This document shows, piece by piece, positions 7,046-14,798 of a stretch of DNA of 23,218 bases. Position 1 is the stretch's first letter, and each line of letters begins with the position of its first letter. This stretch comes from a virus, in the IMG/VR virus record IMGVR_UViG_3300047661_000048, positions 1-23,218 of that record. One strand, written 5' to 3'. The notes under the pieces were generated by a model. That model saw only the letters and a program-made list of their open reading frames with translations, was not told where the DNA came from and did not search any database. Made by a program: the position numbers and the translations under genes.

Positions 7046-7546
7046 TGTGCTCTCCTCGTCAAAATCAATTGATTGAAATTCCGCCTGGCTAAATGCGGCA
7101 TCTGCCAAGCCCTTCACTTCTGGAACATCGGCGCCCAGAAAGCCCAGGTGCCGCAGACCATACCCGTCGGCGGACTTATAGAGCGCCACAGACCGCTTCT
7201 TATAACGTCCAGCAAGGACGCTCTCACGGAATGCGGGTTCCACTTGGTGGAGCTTCGCCATCAGCGTGCCGGCCACGTTCTTCAGCTTCGACACCCACGC
7301 ATAAGCAGGAGCGCCGCCCGCGATCTTGGGATGGCCCAGGACCACCGGCGCTTCGTGCTTCGCCGGGTCATAGTTGTTGGCGAGCTGCTGAACGTCGGCT
7401 TCGGAGTAGTTCCCCTTTTCGCCGTAATTACCGGCGCGGAAGATCTCCATCCACGGCGTTTCATCGTCGGCAGGCTGCGTAGTTACTGGTTGGAAAGGTT
7501 TGGCCACGAGATGAATATATAGGTCTAAAGGAGCAGGCAGGGACAC
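6398..7546 (-). CDS. Mu gpI-like prohead protease with C-terminal scaffold
   Basis: A 382-aa protein. Residues 30-165 fit the Mu-like prophage I protease: WMEIFRAGNYGEKGNYS, NNYDPAKHEAPVVLGHP, YAWVSKLKN, then RYKKRSVALY and LRHLGFLGADVPEVKGL. The histidine in VVLGHP and the serine in KKRSVAL are likely catalytic positions for this serine protease group, which cuts the scaffold and itself during head maturation. Residues 168-382 form the scaffold part: SIADRVKEALRELLGG, long charged helices (AADLAAERTKREAVEAQFAE) and a flexible end. The start used is the GTG at 7546, with a poor ribosome site; the exact N-terminus is uncertain within the first 30 residues. A 10-bp hairpin follows the gene, and an 80-base gap with a possible promoter precedes it. 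Confidence 0.88.
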   Translation of the reverse strand: MSLPAPLDLYIHLVAKPFQPVTTQPADDETPWMEIFRAGNYGEKGNYSEADVQQLANNYDPAKHEAPVVLGHPKIAGGAPAYAWVSKLKNVAGTLMAKLHQVEPAFRESVLAGRYKKRSVALYKSADGYGLRHLGFLGADVPEVKGLADAAFSQAEFQSIDFDEESTMADDNKSIADRVKEALRELLGGSAPQPTFSEDRVNDLILAGQKEIQTKFAADLAAERTKREAVEAQFAEFQKTQTLAGLSQRAKDAVATLKANKHWLPAYEHMGVPQLFHALGTANIVEIEFGEGDKKQKKDALQLFTDVLDGLGQIVPEGALSISGVPGGLTFKEGVDPDSILFDEAVKQRAKEKKIGYNDAFKELKAEDWKPSTPGASTAGAV

Positions 7547-7626
7547 TCAGGGCTCAGTGGAAAGAGATGACTAAGATGGCATACTTATAGCGTCGGCAGA
7601 GCAGGCGAAGCAGAAAACTCCAGTAT
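7547..7626 (-). promoter_or_regulatory. Intergenic gap with possible late promoter
   Basis: This 80-base gap is the longest in the head module upstream of the decoration gene. On the minus strand it has TATAAG at 7589-7584 as a possible -10 with no good -35, and a 13-base sequence at 7555-7567 (plus strand CAGTGGAAAGAGA) that recurs at 16307-16319 ahead of the lysis genes. The lack of a -35 would fit an activator-dependent late promoter, but this is speculative. Confidence 0.3.
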
Positions 7627-8454
7627 TTATGCAGCCATCAGACTATGGAAGTCCGTCTGCTTTAGCTCAAGCAGTGTGAAAGGCTTCGTGCCCAGCCGCT
7701 CGATGCCGCCTTCAGAGCAGCCAGGATCGATCTCAAGAGCTTCTTCTTCGGTGAGAGGAACCACGGAACAACGGCAGTTGAAATCCCATGGTGGGTAAAT
7801 CTTACGCCAGACCGGATCGATGGCGCGAGCAATGAAGCCGTCAAGCTCCGCGTGGCCAGGGCGCACATGCAAATCGCCCACCGTCCAATATTGCCAGAAC
7901 GGAAGAGCCTCCATCATATGCGGCTCTTGCATTTGTTCGAGCCGGCCTGCGGAGTATGCTTTGGCCGTATTGGTATGAAAGACGGTGTCTAACTCAAATG
8001 CGGTCAGATCGGAGACGCCGGCGTCCGTGGTGATTTGGTGGACTTCCCTTTCGAAGTCGGCGCGGGTTCCACCGTGAGCCACTATTTCTGTCAGCGCATC
8101 GCGCACCTTGCCAATCACGCGCTGATCGTTCACTCCGGCGATGGTGAAGGCGTCACTGCGATATTGCCGCGAGAGGCCGTCGAAGACTTCTCGCGTGACC
8201 GGAGTCAGATCGCGCAGAAAATCGACAGCTCCGGTCGAAGGAAGATCAAACGAAAAGCCAACGTCGAAACTGGCTTTCTCCGTATTCTCCTGGTCTTGGG
8301 CGAAGGTGTGGATCAGGTGCGACCCGGTCGCCATCCGCACCGGCCGGCGCGTCTTCGCCAGGCCCACGCGCACAATGTGCAGACGGCCCAGCAGATTCGA
8401 GGCCGCCATGTAGCGGGCTAGCATGTCGCCGATCTTGACCTGGGATGAAATCAC
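7627..8454 (-). CDS. MuF / SPP1 gp7-like minor head protein
   Basis: A 275-aa protein of the phage head morphogenesis family (Mu gpF/gp30, SPP1 gp7). Visible landmarks are GFSFDLPSTGAVDFLRDLTP (residues 65-85), a helical region with HGGTRADFEREVHQI, the FHTNTAKAYSAGRLEQM motif (159-175), and the C-terminal box LPFWQYWTVGDLHVRPGH (184-201), IYPP (219-222), CRC (227-229) and TEEEAL. The protein is present in few copies near the portal and helps DNA entry or head assembly. It starts with GTG at 8454 in a GTGA overlap with the portal stop. Gene order portal-MuF-protease is as in Mu. A diverged second copy of this domain occurs at 16405-16980. Confidence 0.93.
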   Translation of the reverse strand: MISSQVKIGDMLARYMAASNLLGRLHIVRVGLAKTRRPVRMATGSHLIHTFAQDQENTEKASFDVGFSFDLPSTGAVDFLRDLTPVTREVFDGLSRQYRSDAFTIAGVNDQRVIGKVRDALTEIVAHGGTRADFEREVHQITTDAGVSDLTAFELDTVFHTNTAKAYSAGRLEQMQEPHMMEALPFWQYWTVGDLHVRPGHAELDGFIARAIDPVWRKIYPPWDFNCRCSVVPLTEEEALEIDPGCSEGGIERLGTKPFTLLELKQTDFHSLMAA

Positions 8455-9953
8455 TTGCCGCTCACGTTCGCCGCGATCATGCTCTCGGCCAACTCATGAA
8501 TGCGAGTGCGGTAGATCTTCGTCGATTCACCTTTCATCTGGTCGAAGACCCGGTCAAAATCCTTTTGCTCGTGGAGGACGGAATGCGGAGCCTTCGATTC
8601 CGTAAACGGGGTTCCACCGCTATCCTCATCACTTTCGTCGTCTTCCTCGTCATCGTCATTCCCGGCTGGATCTTCGCCGGGAACTGGAGGCGCAGGCGCG
8701 GCGGCAGGCTTCAGAATCACATCGCCAGCCTTTGGCTCGGGCAGTCCATAGGTTTCCTGCACATAACTCTGAGTGATCGGCATCCCCATTTTTTGCAAGG
8801 TGGAGTCAACGGTCGAGCGGTCGCCCAGGTCGGTTTCGTCCGCGTTGCTCAGTACCGCCTTGGGCATGGGAGCATCCGGGCCATAGTTCCACATCACCAA
8901 GTTGCGTACAACTTGGTCGTTCAGTACATCACCGAGCGATTTGGCCAGGCGCGCAGCCTTCTTTTCCTTCACGCCTTCGTGAACCGTTCCCAGTGCCTGT
9001 GTGCCTTTGCCGCCCTCACCACCGTGGCTGGTCAATGTCTCGCCCACCAGGTTGCGATAGATGGCCAGCTCACAGCGCATGCAGAGCTTCTCGTACACGT
9101 CCGGGTCTTGCGAACGCGCAATCTTCAGCAGATCTTCCATCAGGCCAAAGTTTTTAGGAACGGCAATCGCCACGCGCTCAATGATAGCTTCGGCGGCGGC
9201 CAGAGCCTCTTGCTTCTCGCTCTCATCCGCGCCTTGCTCGTATTGCACAACGGCTGTGCCTGGGCCTTTCTCGGCAAACCGCAGCCAGAACCGCATCGCC
9301 TGACGCTTGAACCAACTTGGCCAGAAGACCTTGCGGAGCAGCGGGCGGCCGCGCCGGTTGCGAGCACGCGGCCGATAACTGAAGATGGCGAACTTCTGCT
9401 CGGGTACTTCTACGCCCATGAGGTCGTATGGTGTGGTAAGCAGCCGCAGGTTCCCGGTCTGCGGATAGAACGGCAATGCAAACGTGAACAGCTCCTGGGG
9501 GGAGTCCTTTGCGTCCGTCAGCGAGACCTGGCCGGCGCTGACGTCGTACATCAGTTCCACGAGCGAGAACCCGTAGAACGGAGCATCCATGAGGCTGTCG
9601 AGCATCGACTCAAAGCCGGGCATCGCATCGAACTGCGACTGAACAAACTGCGCAATATCGATTGCGCGGCCGCTCTGGTCAGCGGGCTGCACGGTGAAGT
9701 TGCGATCCAGCACCGCCAGCTTTAGCTCTTCCATGGCCGCGCCCACGTCTTCATCTTTCTCTTCCAGCTCGCGATAGAACTGCACGGCAAAGGGCGTGTC
9801 CATCACCATCTGCTGCCACATGGCCGTGGGGTCGCTCATGCCGGTGAAGGCTTGCGCCAACCGCCAGGTGGTGTATTGATGCAGGTACAGGACATCCTGG
9901 GTAACGACTTCATCCTTCAGCGGCGCTTTCGATGGAACTTGAATATCGGCCAT
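8451..9953 (-). CDS. Portal protein (Mu gp29-like, DUF935)
   Basis: A 500-aa protein matching the DUF935 portal family: FYRELEEKDEDVGAAMEELK and LAVLDRNFTVQPAD near residues 58-95, then APFYGFSLVELMYD, the RPRARNRRGRPLLRKVFWPS segment, the WLRFAEKGPGTAVVQYEQGA core, and LTSHGGEGGKGTQALG ahead of the C-terminal helices. The portal is the dodecameric ring through which DNA is packaged. Around residues 420-445 there is a proline-rich then strongly acidic linker (EDPAGNDDDEEDDESDEDSG) that separates a small C-terminal helical domain. The ATG at 9953 shares a base with the terminase stop (TGATG), and the end overlaps the MuF gene by 4 bases. Confidence 0.94.
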   Translation of the reverse strand: MADIQVPSKAPLKDEVVTQDVLYLHQYTTWRLAQAFTGMSDPTAMWQQMVMDTPFAVQFYRELEEKDEDVGAAMEELKLAVLDRNFTVQPADQSGRAIDIAQFVQSQFDAMPGFESMLDSLMDAPFYGFSLVELMYDVSAGQVSLTDAKDSPQELFTFALPFYPQTGNLRLLTTPYDLMGVEVPEQKFAIFSYRPRARNRRGRPLLRKVFWPSWFKRQAMRFWLRFAEKGPGTAVVQYEQGADESEKQEALAAAEAIIERVAIAVPKNFGLMEDLLKIARSQDPDVYEKLCMRCELAIYRNLVGETLTSHGGEGGKGTQALGTVHEGVKEKKAARLAKSLGDVLNDQVVRNLVMWNYGPDAPMPKAVLSNADETDLGDRSTVDSTLQKMGMPITQSYVQETYGLPEPKAGDVILKPAAAPAPPVPGEDPAGNDDDEEDDESDEDSGGTPFTESKAPHSVLHEQKDFDRVFDQMKGESTKIYRTRIHELAESMIAANVSGK

Positions 9954-11419
9954 CAGAGAATCCCTCCGGAACTTGCATAAGTGGAGCGGCCACCCGGCAC
10001 GGTGACTTCATTGGAAACCGTGCCGGTATCGGCGGCTAGGTCAGCCAGTGCTTTGGCCCAGAACACGTCGGAGTGAGCGGTAGCTTTTTTCTTTCCTCCG
10101 CCGGCGACGGCCGTATCAATTTCGATTCGCGGAGCGTCGAAGGTGACGCCCGTCGAAGTGGCCTGGCGTTTAATCGCCTGCATCTCGGTCCGGATACGGC
10201 CGTCATACGGAATGCGGGAGCGCATCTGTTCGAAGCGTTTTTTGATTCTGATCGCCAAATCAGTTTTCATTCGCACCCCATTGTCGTTGGTTCCACCGAA
10301 ACTCACCCCAAGCAAGCGTCCTTCGTTCGTCACGTTCAGCAAGTCATACAGGCCAACACCCATGCCGGTTTTATCGATCGCCGCCCGGGCGCACAATCGC
10401 ACGATAGGATTGAGCGCGGCATTTTGATTCGGGAATGTGATGTTGTGAAGCCAGAACACGCCCCGCGTATACGCGACATCGCCTACCTTTTCATCGAGCC
10501 AGAGGCAGGTGGCATCATGATCGCGCCCAACATCGATTCCAGCGAACAGTGGGCCGCGTGGATTGAAGCGCGGATCAAGAAGCACGGTAGTATAGGAGTC
10601 CGGACCGATCTGGACGAGCTTCGCGTCGAGGGTATTATCCTCGCACGCCGAAATCAGATCGAGCGTGAGCCATGCGCCGGTGGACTTGCGGAAGACACAG
10701 CAGAACTCCTGATTCCAGGTGTCGTCGTCATTCAGGCCGCGCCGCATCTCCTCGATGTTGATCGGGCAGCCTTCGGCCACCGCCGCATACACATCCACAA
10801 AGTGGCCGCTCCATCCATCTTTTTTTACCGGCAATGCGGATGGGGCCACGCCATCGGCCAGGCCGAGGTTGCGGGCAATATCGTAGAACTTCCCCTGCTC
10901 GCCGTTCGGCGTGGAAAGCACTTCCAGGCTATTGCCCAGTGCAACTTGGCGAAAGACGGCGGCGAAGATTGCATAGCTGTCTTCGTGGTGTGCAAACTCG
11001 TCAAGCACCGCGTCGCCGGGATAACCGCGCGCGGTGCGCGGGTTGGCTGGTAGAGCGATGATGCGGCTGCCGTTAGGAAAAGAAATCCTGCTCTGGATAG
11101 CCTCAATGCGGCCAAGCGAATCGACAAAGTCTTCATTGGCGATGTGCTGGGCTGTGCCGCCCATCAATTGGCAGAGCTTCGCGCAGGTCTCGACAAACTC
11201 GACCGATTGCGCCTTTGAGGCGGAAAGCACTGTCGTTGTGCGCCCAGGAATCCGCATCGAGATCTCGACGCGGCGATAGGCGGTGGCGAACGAATAGCCA
11301 ATGCGCGCCGACTTCACCGTGCATTTGAAGCGCGTATCGTCGTCGATCCAGCGTTGCTGATAGGGCCGCATTTGCAGCACGGCCGGTAATTTGATTTGAT
11401 GGTCGAGAACTTCAATCAT
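9953..11419 (-). CDS. Terminase large subunit (Mu gp28-like)
   Basis: A 488-aa packaging motor. ATPase motifs: a deviant Walker A KSARIGYS (36-43), Walker B AVLDEFA (137-143, with catalytic E141) and the coupling motif STPNG (169-173). Nuclease domain of RNase H fold: D296 in AGIDVGRDHDAT, probably D349 in AIDKTGMG, and D451 in HSDVFWAKA. This enzyme cuts concatemeric or integrated DNA and drives it into the prohead; in transposing phages it cuts in flanking host DNA, giving headful packaging. Start ATG at 11419, overlapping the small terminase by 8 bases. Length and motif spacing are usual for this family. Confidence 0.94.
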   Translation of the reverse strand: MIEVLDHQIKLPAVLQMRPYQQRWIDDDTRFKCTVKSARIGYSFATAYRRVEISMRIPGRTTTVLSASKAQSVEFVETCAKLCQLMGGTAQHIANEDFVDSLGRIEAIQSRISFPNGSRIIALPANPRTARGYPGDAVLDEFAHHEDSYAIFAAVFRQVALGNSLEVLSTPNGEQGKFYDIARNLGLADGVAPSALPVKKDGWSGHFVDVYAAVAEGCPINIEEMRRGLNDDDTWNQEFCCVFRKSTGAWLTLDLISACEDNTLDAKLVQIGPDSYTTVLLDPRFNPRGPLFAGIDVGRDHDATCLWLDEKVGDVAYTRGVFWLHNITFPNQNAALNPIVRLCARAAIDKTGMGVGLYDLLNVTNEGRLLGVSFGGTNDNGVRMKTDLAIRIKKRFEQMRSRIPYDGRIRTEMQAIKRQATSTGVTFDAPRIEIDTAVAGGGKKKATAHSDVFWAKALADLAADTGTVSNEVTVPGGRSTYASSGGIL

Positions 11420-12119
11420 GAGAGATCACCAGTGGCGGCAAACCAAAGGTGCGCTCGCGCAGCAAGTTGATGTCGTCGATGGAGAACTGCCCCGTTCCCT
11501 TCTTTGCGGCCTGTTGCGTAGCCTGATCGACACGTTCGCGCGCCAGCTTCTCGCGCTCTTCCAATACACGGATGCGGCGCTCATCCACTCCCACCTTGCG
11601 TTCCTTGATCGAATTCGTGCGCGCGCCCTGCATGACCTCAGCCAGAGCGATCAATCCCTTGGTCGCGTTGAGACGGCCTTTGGGAGTCGCATCCTCCGCC
11701 AAAATCGCCATTAACTGATCGCGCGCGGCATTGACCACGGCCTCGTCCGCGCCTTTCACCACCGACTTGGCGAAGGCCGTGGCAATTTCACGAGCCTGGG
11801 CGGATCGCATCATGGTTTCGGCGATGACCTGACTGACGCGCAGGTCGTACCACCGGTGCAGGTTGCTGTGCGGCAGCTTCAGATCCGGGAAAAGCTCAAG
11901 CACCGGGGTGGGCAAGCCTTCCCAGTTCACGAAACCGCCGCCCTGGCTCTGCCACTTCCGGTTGTACGGAAGCGCCGACAGCTCCTCGATCTCCGGCCAG
12001 GTCTTGCCGGCGTCGCGTAGCGCGAGGATGGCATCGCGCACCTCGACCGGCAACCGGTCGATCTTGAGCGGCCGGTTCAGTTCGCGCTTTTCTCCGGTTT
12101 TGGGCCTGGACTTGGTCAT
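11412..12119 (-). CDS. Terminase small subunit (Mu gp27-like, DUF3486)
   Basis: A 235-aa protein. After a basic start (MTKSRPKTGEKRELNRP) comes LPVEVRDAILALRDAGKTW, a HTH-like region ending LPHSNLHRWYDLRVSQVIAE, and then long helices with RQ/E-rich coiled coil (VGVDERRIRVLEEREKLAR). That order, DNA-binding N-terminus then coiled-coil oligomerisation, is as in DUF3486 proteins encoded directly before gp28. It would recognise the packaging start site and stimulate the large subunit. An insertion of about 25 residues (ALPYNRKWQSQGGGFVNWEG) lies within the HTH region and makes the protein longer than typical relatives. The gene begins 2 bases after the preceding stop. Confidence 0.85.
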   Translation of the reverse strand: MTKSRPKTGEKRELNRPLKIDRLPVEVRDAILALRDAGKTWPEIEELSALPYNRKWQSQGGGFVNWEGLPTPVLELFPDLKLPHSNLHRWYDLRVSQVIAETMMRSAQAREIATAFAKSVVKGADEAVVNAARDQLMAILAEDATPKGRLNATKGLIALAEVMQGARTNSIKERKVGVDERRIRVLEEREKLARERVDQATQQAAKKGTGQFSIDDINLLRERTFGLPPLVISHD

Positions 12120-12121
12120 GG

Positions 12122-12454
12122 TTAGCTGAACAGCACATCCTCATTGCTTTTGCGTGCGACCATGAAGCGCAGCCCCGCTGCTGTCAGCGCGATCTGCGCA
12201 ATCTCGATGCGGCCCGTGATGTCGTTCATGGACTGTTTGAAGTCGATGTATTCGAGCACCTGCAAATCCTGCAACAGGGTGAGCGCCTGGTCGCGGCCAA
12301 GAGTCTGCCCCATCTTCAGTAGCATGGTCCACACCTCAAAATCATCCATGCGCGAGAGCTGATTCTCATGCCCTTCGCGCACCAGCTTCAGAATGATGCC
12401 CCGGCGACGCCGCGCCTGGACTAACCTCCGCTCAGCTTCCATTTCCGTGTCCAT
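12122..12454 (-). CDS. Winged-helix-like phage protein (VpaChn25_0724-type, Mu gp26 position)
   Basis: A 110-aa protein: basic N-terminal helix (EAERRLVQARRRRGIILKLV), MLLKMGQTLGRDQALTLLQD, LQVLEYIDFKQ and a C-terminal IEIAQIALTAAGLRFMVARK. This helix-helix-wing layout with a terminal 'LTAxGL' phrase is seen in small proteins just upstream of the terminase genes of Mu-like phages (VpaChn25_0724 family). A role in DNA binding during packaging or late regulation is plausible but unproven. The ATG at 12454 has GGAGG 5 bases upstream, and the gene overlaps the previous one by 23 bases. Confidence 0.72.
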   Translation of the reverse strand: MDTEMEAERRLVQARRRRGIILKLVREGHENQLSRMDDFEVWTMLLKMGQTLGRDQALTLLQDLQVLEYIDFKQSMNDITGRIEIAQIALTAAGLRFMVARKSNEDVLFS

Positions 12455-12974
12455 CCCCGCCTCCGTTATTGCGGCTATCCAGTCGAACGCAAATCGCCTT
12501 CATCCCGGATTGCAAGTCCTGTAGTACTGCATCCTGTTTGTCGAACCGCTCATAGACAAACGGAAATTCCTGTGTGGCGTAGATCGCCAACCGTTCCACC
12601 TGCTCCGCCTGGCGACCGCCCTGGTCAGCCAGCCTGCTCAGCGCGTCGGCTGTCTTCGATTGCGCCTCGACTCCCTGATGGACGCTGGTCACGACAGCTC
12701 CAAAGGTGGTCTGGATGGTGTCGTTCATTCGCGACAAGAATCGGCCAACAAAGGCCAGCGCCACCAGCGCGACAATCGGCCATGGTCCCCACAGCCCCAG
12801 CAGTCGGAACCCTTCAAGCGGCTGCTGCTGCAACAGTTCAAAGACCGCCAGGATGATCGCCGCACCTCCAGCCGAGCTGAGCGCCACCCGCACATGCCGG
12901 AGCCAGCCGAGACGAAAGCTCGCCGCCACCTCGCCCTTGGACGTATCCGCCAAACCTATTCCCAGGCTCGTCAC
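12432..12974 (-). CDS. Two-TM protein with C-terminal coiled coil
   Basis: A 180-aa protein. I use the GTG at 12974, which overlaps the upstream stop as GTGA; a reading from 13145 would run through most of the holin-like gene. Two hydrophobic segments lie at about residues 28-48 (RVALSSAGGAAIILAVFELL) and 63-80 (WPIVALVALAFVGRFL). The rest is a soluble helical region (VEAQSKTADALSRLADQGG, RQAEQVERLAIYATQEF) and a Gly/Asn tail. It fits an inner-membrane protein with a cytoplasmic or periplasmic coiled coil, such as a holin partner or inner spanin, given the holin-like neighbour, but no specific family is recognised. Confidence 0.7.
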   Translation of the reverse strand: MTSLGIGLADTSKGEVAASFRLGWLRHVRVALSSAGGAAIILAVFELLQQQPLEGFRLLGLWGPWPIVALVALAFVGRFLSRMNDTIQTTFGAVVTSVHQGVEAQSKTADALSRLADQGGRQAEQVERLAIYATQEFPFVYERFDKQDAVLQDLQSGMKAICVRLDSRNNGGGDGHGNGS

Positions 12975-13303
12975 TTGGCGGCGGCTCCGTTGGCTAGAAG
13001 TTCTGGCGCATCCGCCTCGACCACCGCCTCGGCGACTTTGATCGCCGATTGTCCGTTGCCCGCTCTCACATCCGCCCCGGCCTGCGCCACAGCTTCCAGC
13101 GCCGCCAGCAGCTCGGCCTGGTGCCGGTTTGCCTTGTCGCCCCACCCGATCACGGACAGGCCAACTCCGGCCAAACTTGCGGCCGTGGCCGGATCAAACT
13201 TGCCGTACCAGACCCCGGCCACCGCCGCTGCCAGAATCACCGCTCCGCCCAGGATCGTTTTCTTGCCCTGGAACCACCCGAAGATTGCCGCGCCAAACCC
13301 CAT
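12971..13303 (-). CDS. Holin-like small membrane protein
   Basis: A 110-aa protein with a short amphipathic start (MGFGAAIFGWFQGKKT), a membrane segment ILGGAVILAAAVAGVWYG (about 17-34), a second weaker one SLAGVGLSVIGWGDK (about 43-57) and a charged, alanine-rich helical tail. Size and layout (charged turn, one or two TMs, conserved GxGLxxIGWGDKANR phrase) match phage holins, which open the inner membrane and release the endolysin. GGGGG lies a few bases before the ATG at 13303. The endolysin gene is about 2.3 kb upstream in the same orientation, with a regulator gene in between. Confidence 0.65.
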   Translation of the reverse strand: MGFGAAIFGWFQGKKTILGGAVILAAAVAGVWYGKFDPATAASLAGVGLSVIGWGDKANRHQAELLAALEAVAQAGADVRAGNGQSAIKVAEAVVEADAPELLANGAAAK

Positions 13304-13319
13304 AAAACCCCCAACAAAA

Positions 13320-13325
13320 CTTATA
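13320..13325 (-). promoter_or_regulatory. Possible -10 element before the holin-like gene
   Basis: TATAAG on the minus strand, 16 bases before the ATG at 13303, in a locally AT-rich 46-base gap. No fitting -35 is seen. The same hexamer occurs in the gap before the protease gene (7589-7584). Two occurrences of a six-base word are weak evidence. Confidence 0.2.
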
Positions 13326-13349
13326 TTTGGCTCAGAACTACAAAGACCG

Positions 13350-13721
13350 TTATTTGGTATCAGCTTCCTTCAGGGCTTTCCGCCCTGGTTTGCGCGGAGG
13401 CCCAATGCTGGACTGTGAGACCCACACACCCACCTCCGCTGCATCTATTTGTGCCCAGTCCGGCTCAAACAGCTCCTCCAATTCAAGGCGGCTTGAACAG
13501 CTTTTCACCTGCATCGCTCCCTTTACCAAGGCGGCAACTTGTCTCACAGGTATGCCAAGCTGAATAGAAATTTTGCCGTTCGAAAATCCCCGTCCAACCC
13601 AAACAGCAATCTCGTACTGACGAGGAGTCAAAGAAGCAGATCCCCGATACTCAAACCACTTACCTTCCGGCACAGACATTCCGTGCCTCTTTTTTGCCAG
13701 CCTTTTCGTTAAACTCTCCAT
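13350..13721 (-). CDS. LuxR/GerE-type HTH protein, candidate late regulator
   Basis: A 123-aa protein. The middle, LTPRQYEIAVWVGRGFSNGK then ISIQLGIPVRQVAALVKGAM, reads directly onto the LuxR/GerE DNA-binding motif (LTPRExEVL...GxSNKxIAxxLxIsxxTV). No receiver or ligand domain precedes it, only about 30 residues; the C-terminus is a 50-residue acidic then basic tail. A free-standing LuxR HTH is a DNA-binding transcription factor or sigma-like activator. It lies at the junction between the lysis block and the head module, so it may activate late promoters, the role of Mor and C in Mu, which belong to a different family. The ATG at 13721 is chosen for GGGAGGG 5 bases upstream; an ATG at 13733 is inside that ribosome site. 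Confidence 0.78.
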   Translation of the reverse strand: MESLTKRLAKKRHGMSVPEGKWFEYRGSASLTPRQYEIAVWVGRGFSNGKISIQLGIPVRQVAALVKGAMQVKSCSSRLELEELFEPDWAQIDAAEVGVWVSQSSIGPPRKPGRKALKEADTK

Positions 13722-13790
13722 AGTCCCTCCCATATACCCAGCCGAGCATCGGGACCGGCCGCCGTCATCCTCCCTGATGACCCGTAATCG

Positions 13791-13822
13791 CGCGAGAACG
13801 CTGTTCTCGATTTTTACTCGCG
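13791..13822 (+). terminator. Hairpin with T-tract on the plus strand
   Basis: A 7-bp stem, 13793-13799 with 13803-13809 (CGAGAAC / GTTCTCG, 3-base loop), followed on the plus strand by ATTTTTA. It looks like an intrinsic terminator for plus-strand transcription, though no plus-strand gene ends here; it might stop antisense transcripts. An alternative stem pairs 13791-13796 with 13817-13822 (CGCGAG / CTCGCG). The element lies in the 184-base gap ahead of the LuxR-type gene, so a role as leader structure or binding site on the minus strand is also possible. The rest of the gap shows nothing clear. Confidence 0.45.
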
Positions 13823-13905
13823 AAAAAGGATCTACCCCACCCCCAGAAAAAACCGACGCCTCAGAAAGGCTCCTACGCCGTTTTCGGCCTTCGGCCAGAA
13901 ACCCC

Positions 13906-14520
13906 TCACTGCACCGCCTGGTTCGAGGTCCGGTTCCAGATCGCCTCGAAGTCCGACTCGAACCTGCTCACCACGCCCGGCTCCCGGATCATCACCAGGG
14001 AATTGTCCTGGACTTTCAACCCCTGCGGCGACCAGTTCGCCGACCCCTCGCGCAGCAGCTTGCCGTCCACGGCGTATGCCTTCAGGTGCGCCAGCGCCAC
14101 CACGCCCTTGACCCGGACGTGGATATTGGGCTGGCCGCAGAACAGTGCGTTCAGGTTCGTGCCCCCCTTGACGCCGCGCGCCAGCTCGCCGGAGTATTGC
14201 GTCTGGTCGCGATAGATCCTGACCACCACGCCGCGCTGGGCCAGCTTCACCAACTCCTCGGCAACCGGCTTGTCGTCCATGGCAAAGCTCGAAATATCCA
14301 CGGCGCTCTTGGCCGTATCCAGCTCGACCAGGTCAATCGCCTCCAGATCCTCGGCCGGCGAGTAATGCACCTCGACAGCCGGCGCGGCCGCCGCCTGGGC
14401 AAACACATAGGTTGGGGCGCCCCCGCATCCCCGCGCCAAAAAGCAGCCCAGCATCGACCCGGCACAAAGTAGGAGCGCCTGCGCAACGCCGCGTATCAGT
14501 TTTGGCAAAGTCTTCATCAT
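13906..14520 (-). CDS. Exported phospholipase D-family (HKD) nuclease
   Basis: A 204-aa protein with one HKD motif: H145-x-K147-x4-D152 (HLKAYAVD) followed by GSAN (159-162) and WS. A single motif with about 150 residues of domain is the Nuc/EndA-type endonuclease arrangement, which works as a dimer and cuts DNA without metal. The first 43 residues form a signal peptide: KTLPK, hydrophobic core GVAQALLLCAGSMLGCFLA, and a possible cleavage site after VFAQA. The mature enzyme would therefore sit in the periplasm or outside. The start chosen is the ATG at 14520, overlapping the upstream stop as ATGA; a longer reading from 14598 would add 26 residues within the previous gene. An exported nuclease in a lysis block is unusual. 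Specificity (DNA, RNA or lipid) cannot be read from sequence. Confidence 0.85.
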   Translation of the reverse strand: MMKTLPKLIRGVAQALLLCAGSMLGCFLARGCGGAPTYVFAQAAAAPAVEVHYSPAEDLEAIDLVELDTAKSAVDISSFAMDDKPVAEELVKLAQRGVVVRIYRDQTQYSGELARGVKGGTNLNALFCGQPNIHVRVKGVVALAHLKAYAVDGKLLREGSANWSPQGLKVQDNSLVMIREPGVVSRFESDFEAIWNRTSNQAVQ

Positions 14521-14774
14521 CTGCTCCACTCCCCCACCACATCGCGGATTTTCTCCGCAACCAATCCTTCCGACATAAAAAACGGTTTCCGCGTGCATTG
14601 AATCGTCAGCGCCTGGCTGGGCTCGTCATAGATCCAGGTAGCCTCAAAGCCACCGCCACTGGCGGTGCCCGTGTCGCCCACGACGTTCACATCCGCCTGC
14701 GCCCTGATCCGCGCCCGGACGGCCTGGAAGCGCTCCCGCGTAATGCCCTTGAATACGACCGGCTTGCAAGCCAT
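14517..14774 (-). CDS. Small conserved-looking protein, unknown function
   Basis: An 85-aa soluble protein, MACKPVVFKGITRERFQAVR. The start is the ATG at 14774 with GGGAG 8 bases upstream; the longer reading from 14861 crosses a hairpin. Predicted layout is helix (ITRERFQAVRARIRAQ), turn with GDTGTASGGG, then strands (FEATWIYDEPSQALTIQCTR) and a final helix. The helix/two-strand/helix form resembles small domains found next to lysis genes but I cannot name a family. It overlaps the PLD nuclease gene by 4 bases, so the two are likely co-translated. Confidence 0.65.
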   Translation of the reverse strand: MACKPVVFKGITRERFQAVRARIRAQADVNVVGDTGTASGGGFEATWIYDEPSQALTIQCTRKPFFMSEGLVAEKIRDVVGEWSR

Positions 14775-14798
14775 CGGCTTCTCCCCGTTTTGCGCCGC

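Noticed and set aside
8445-9725. Open frame of 426 codons on the plus strand
   Set aside because: It mirrors the portal gene, which has clear DUF935 motifs and overlaps with both neighbours.
10073-11053. Open frame of 326 codons on the plus strand
   Set aside because: It is the complement of the large terminase gene; the product has no recognisable motif.
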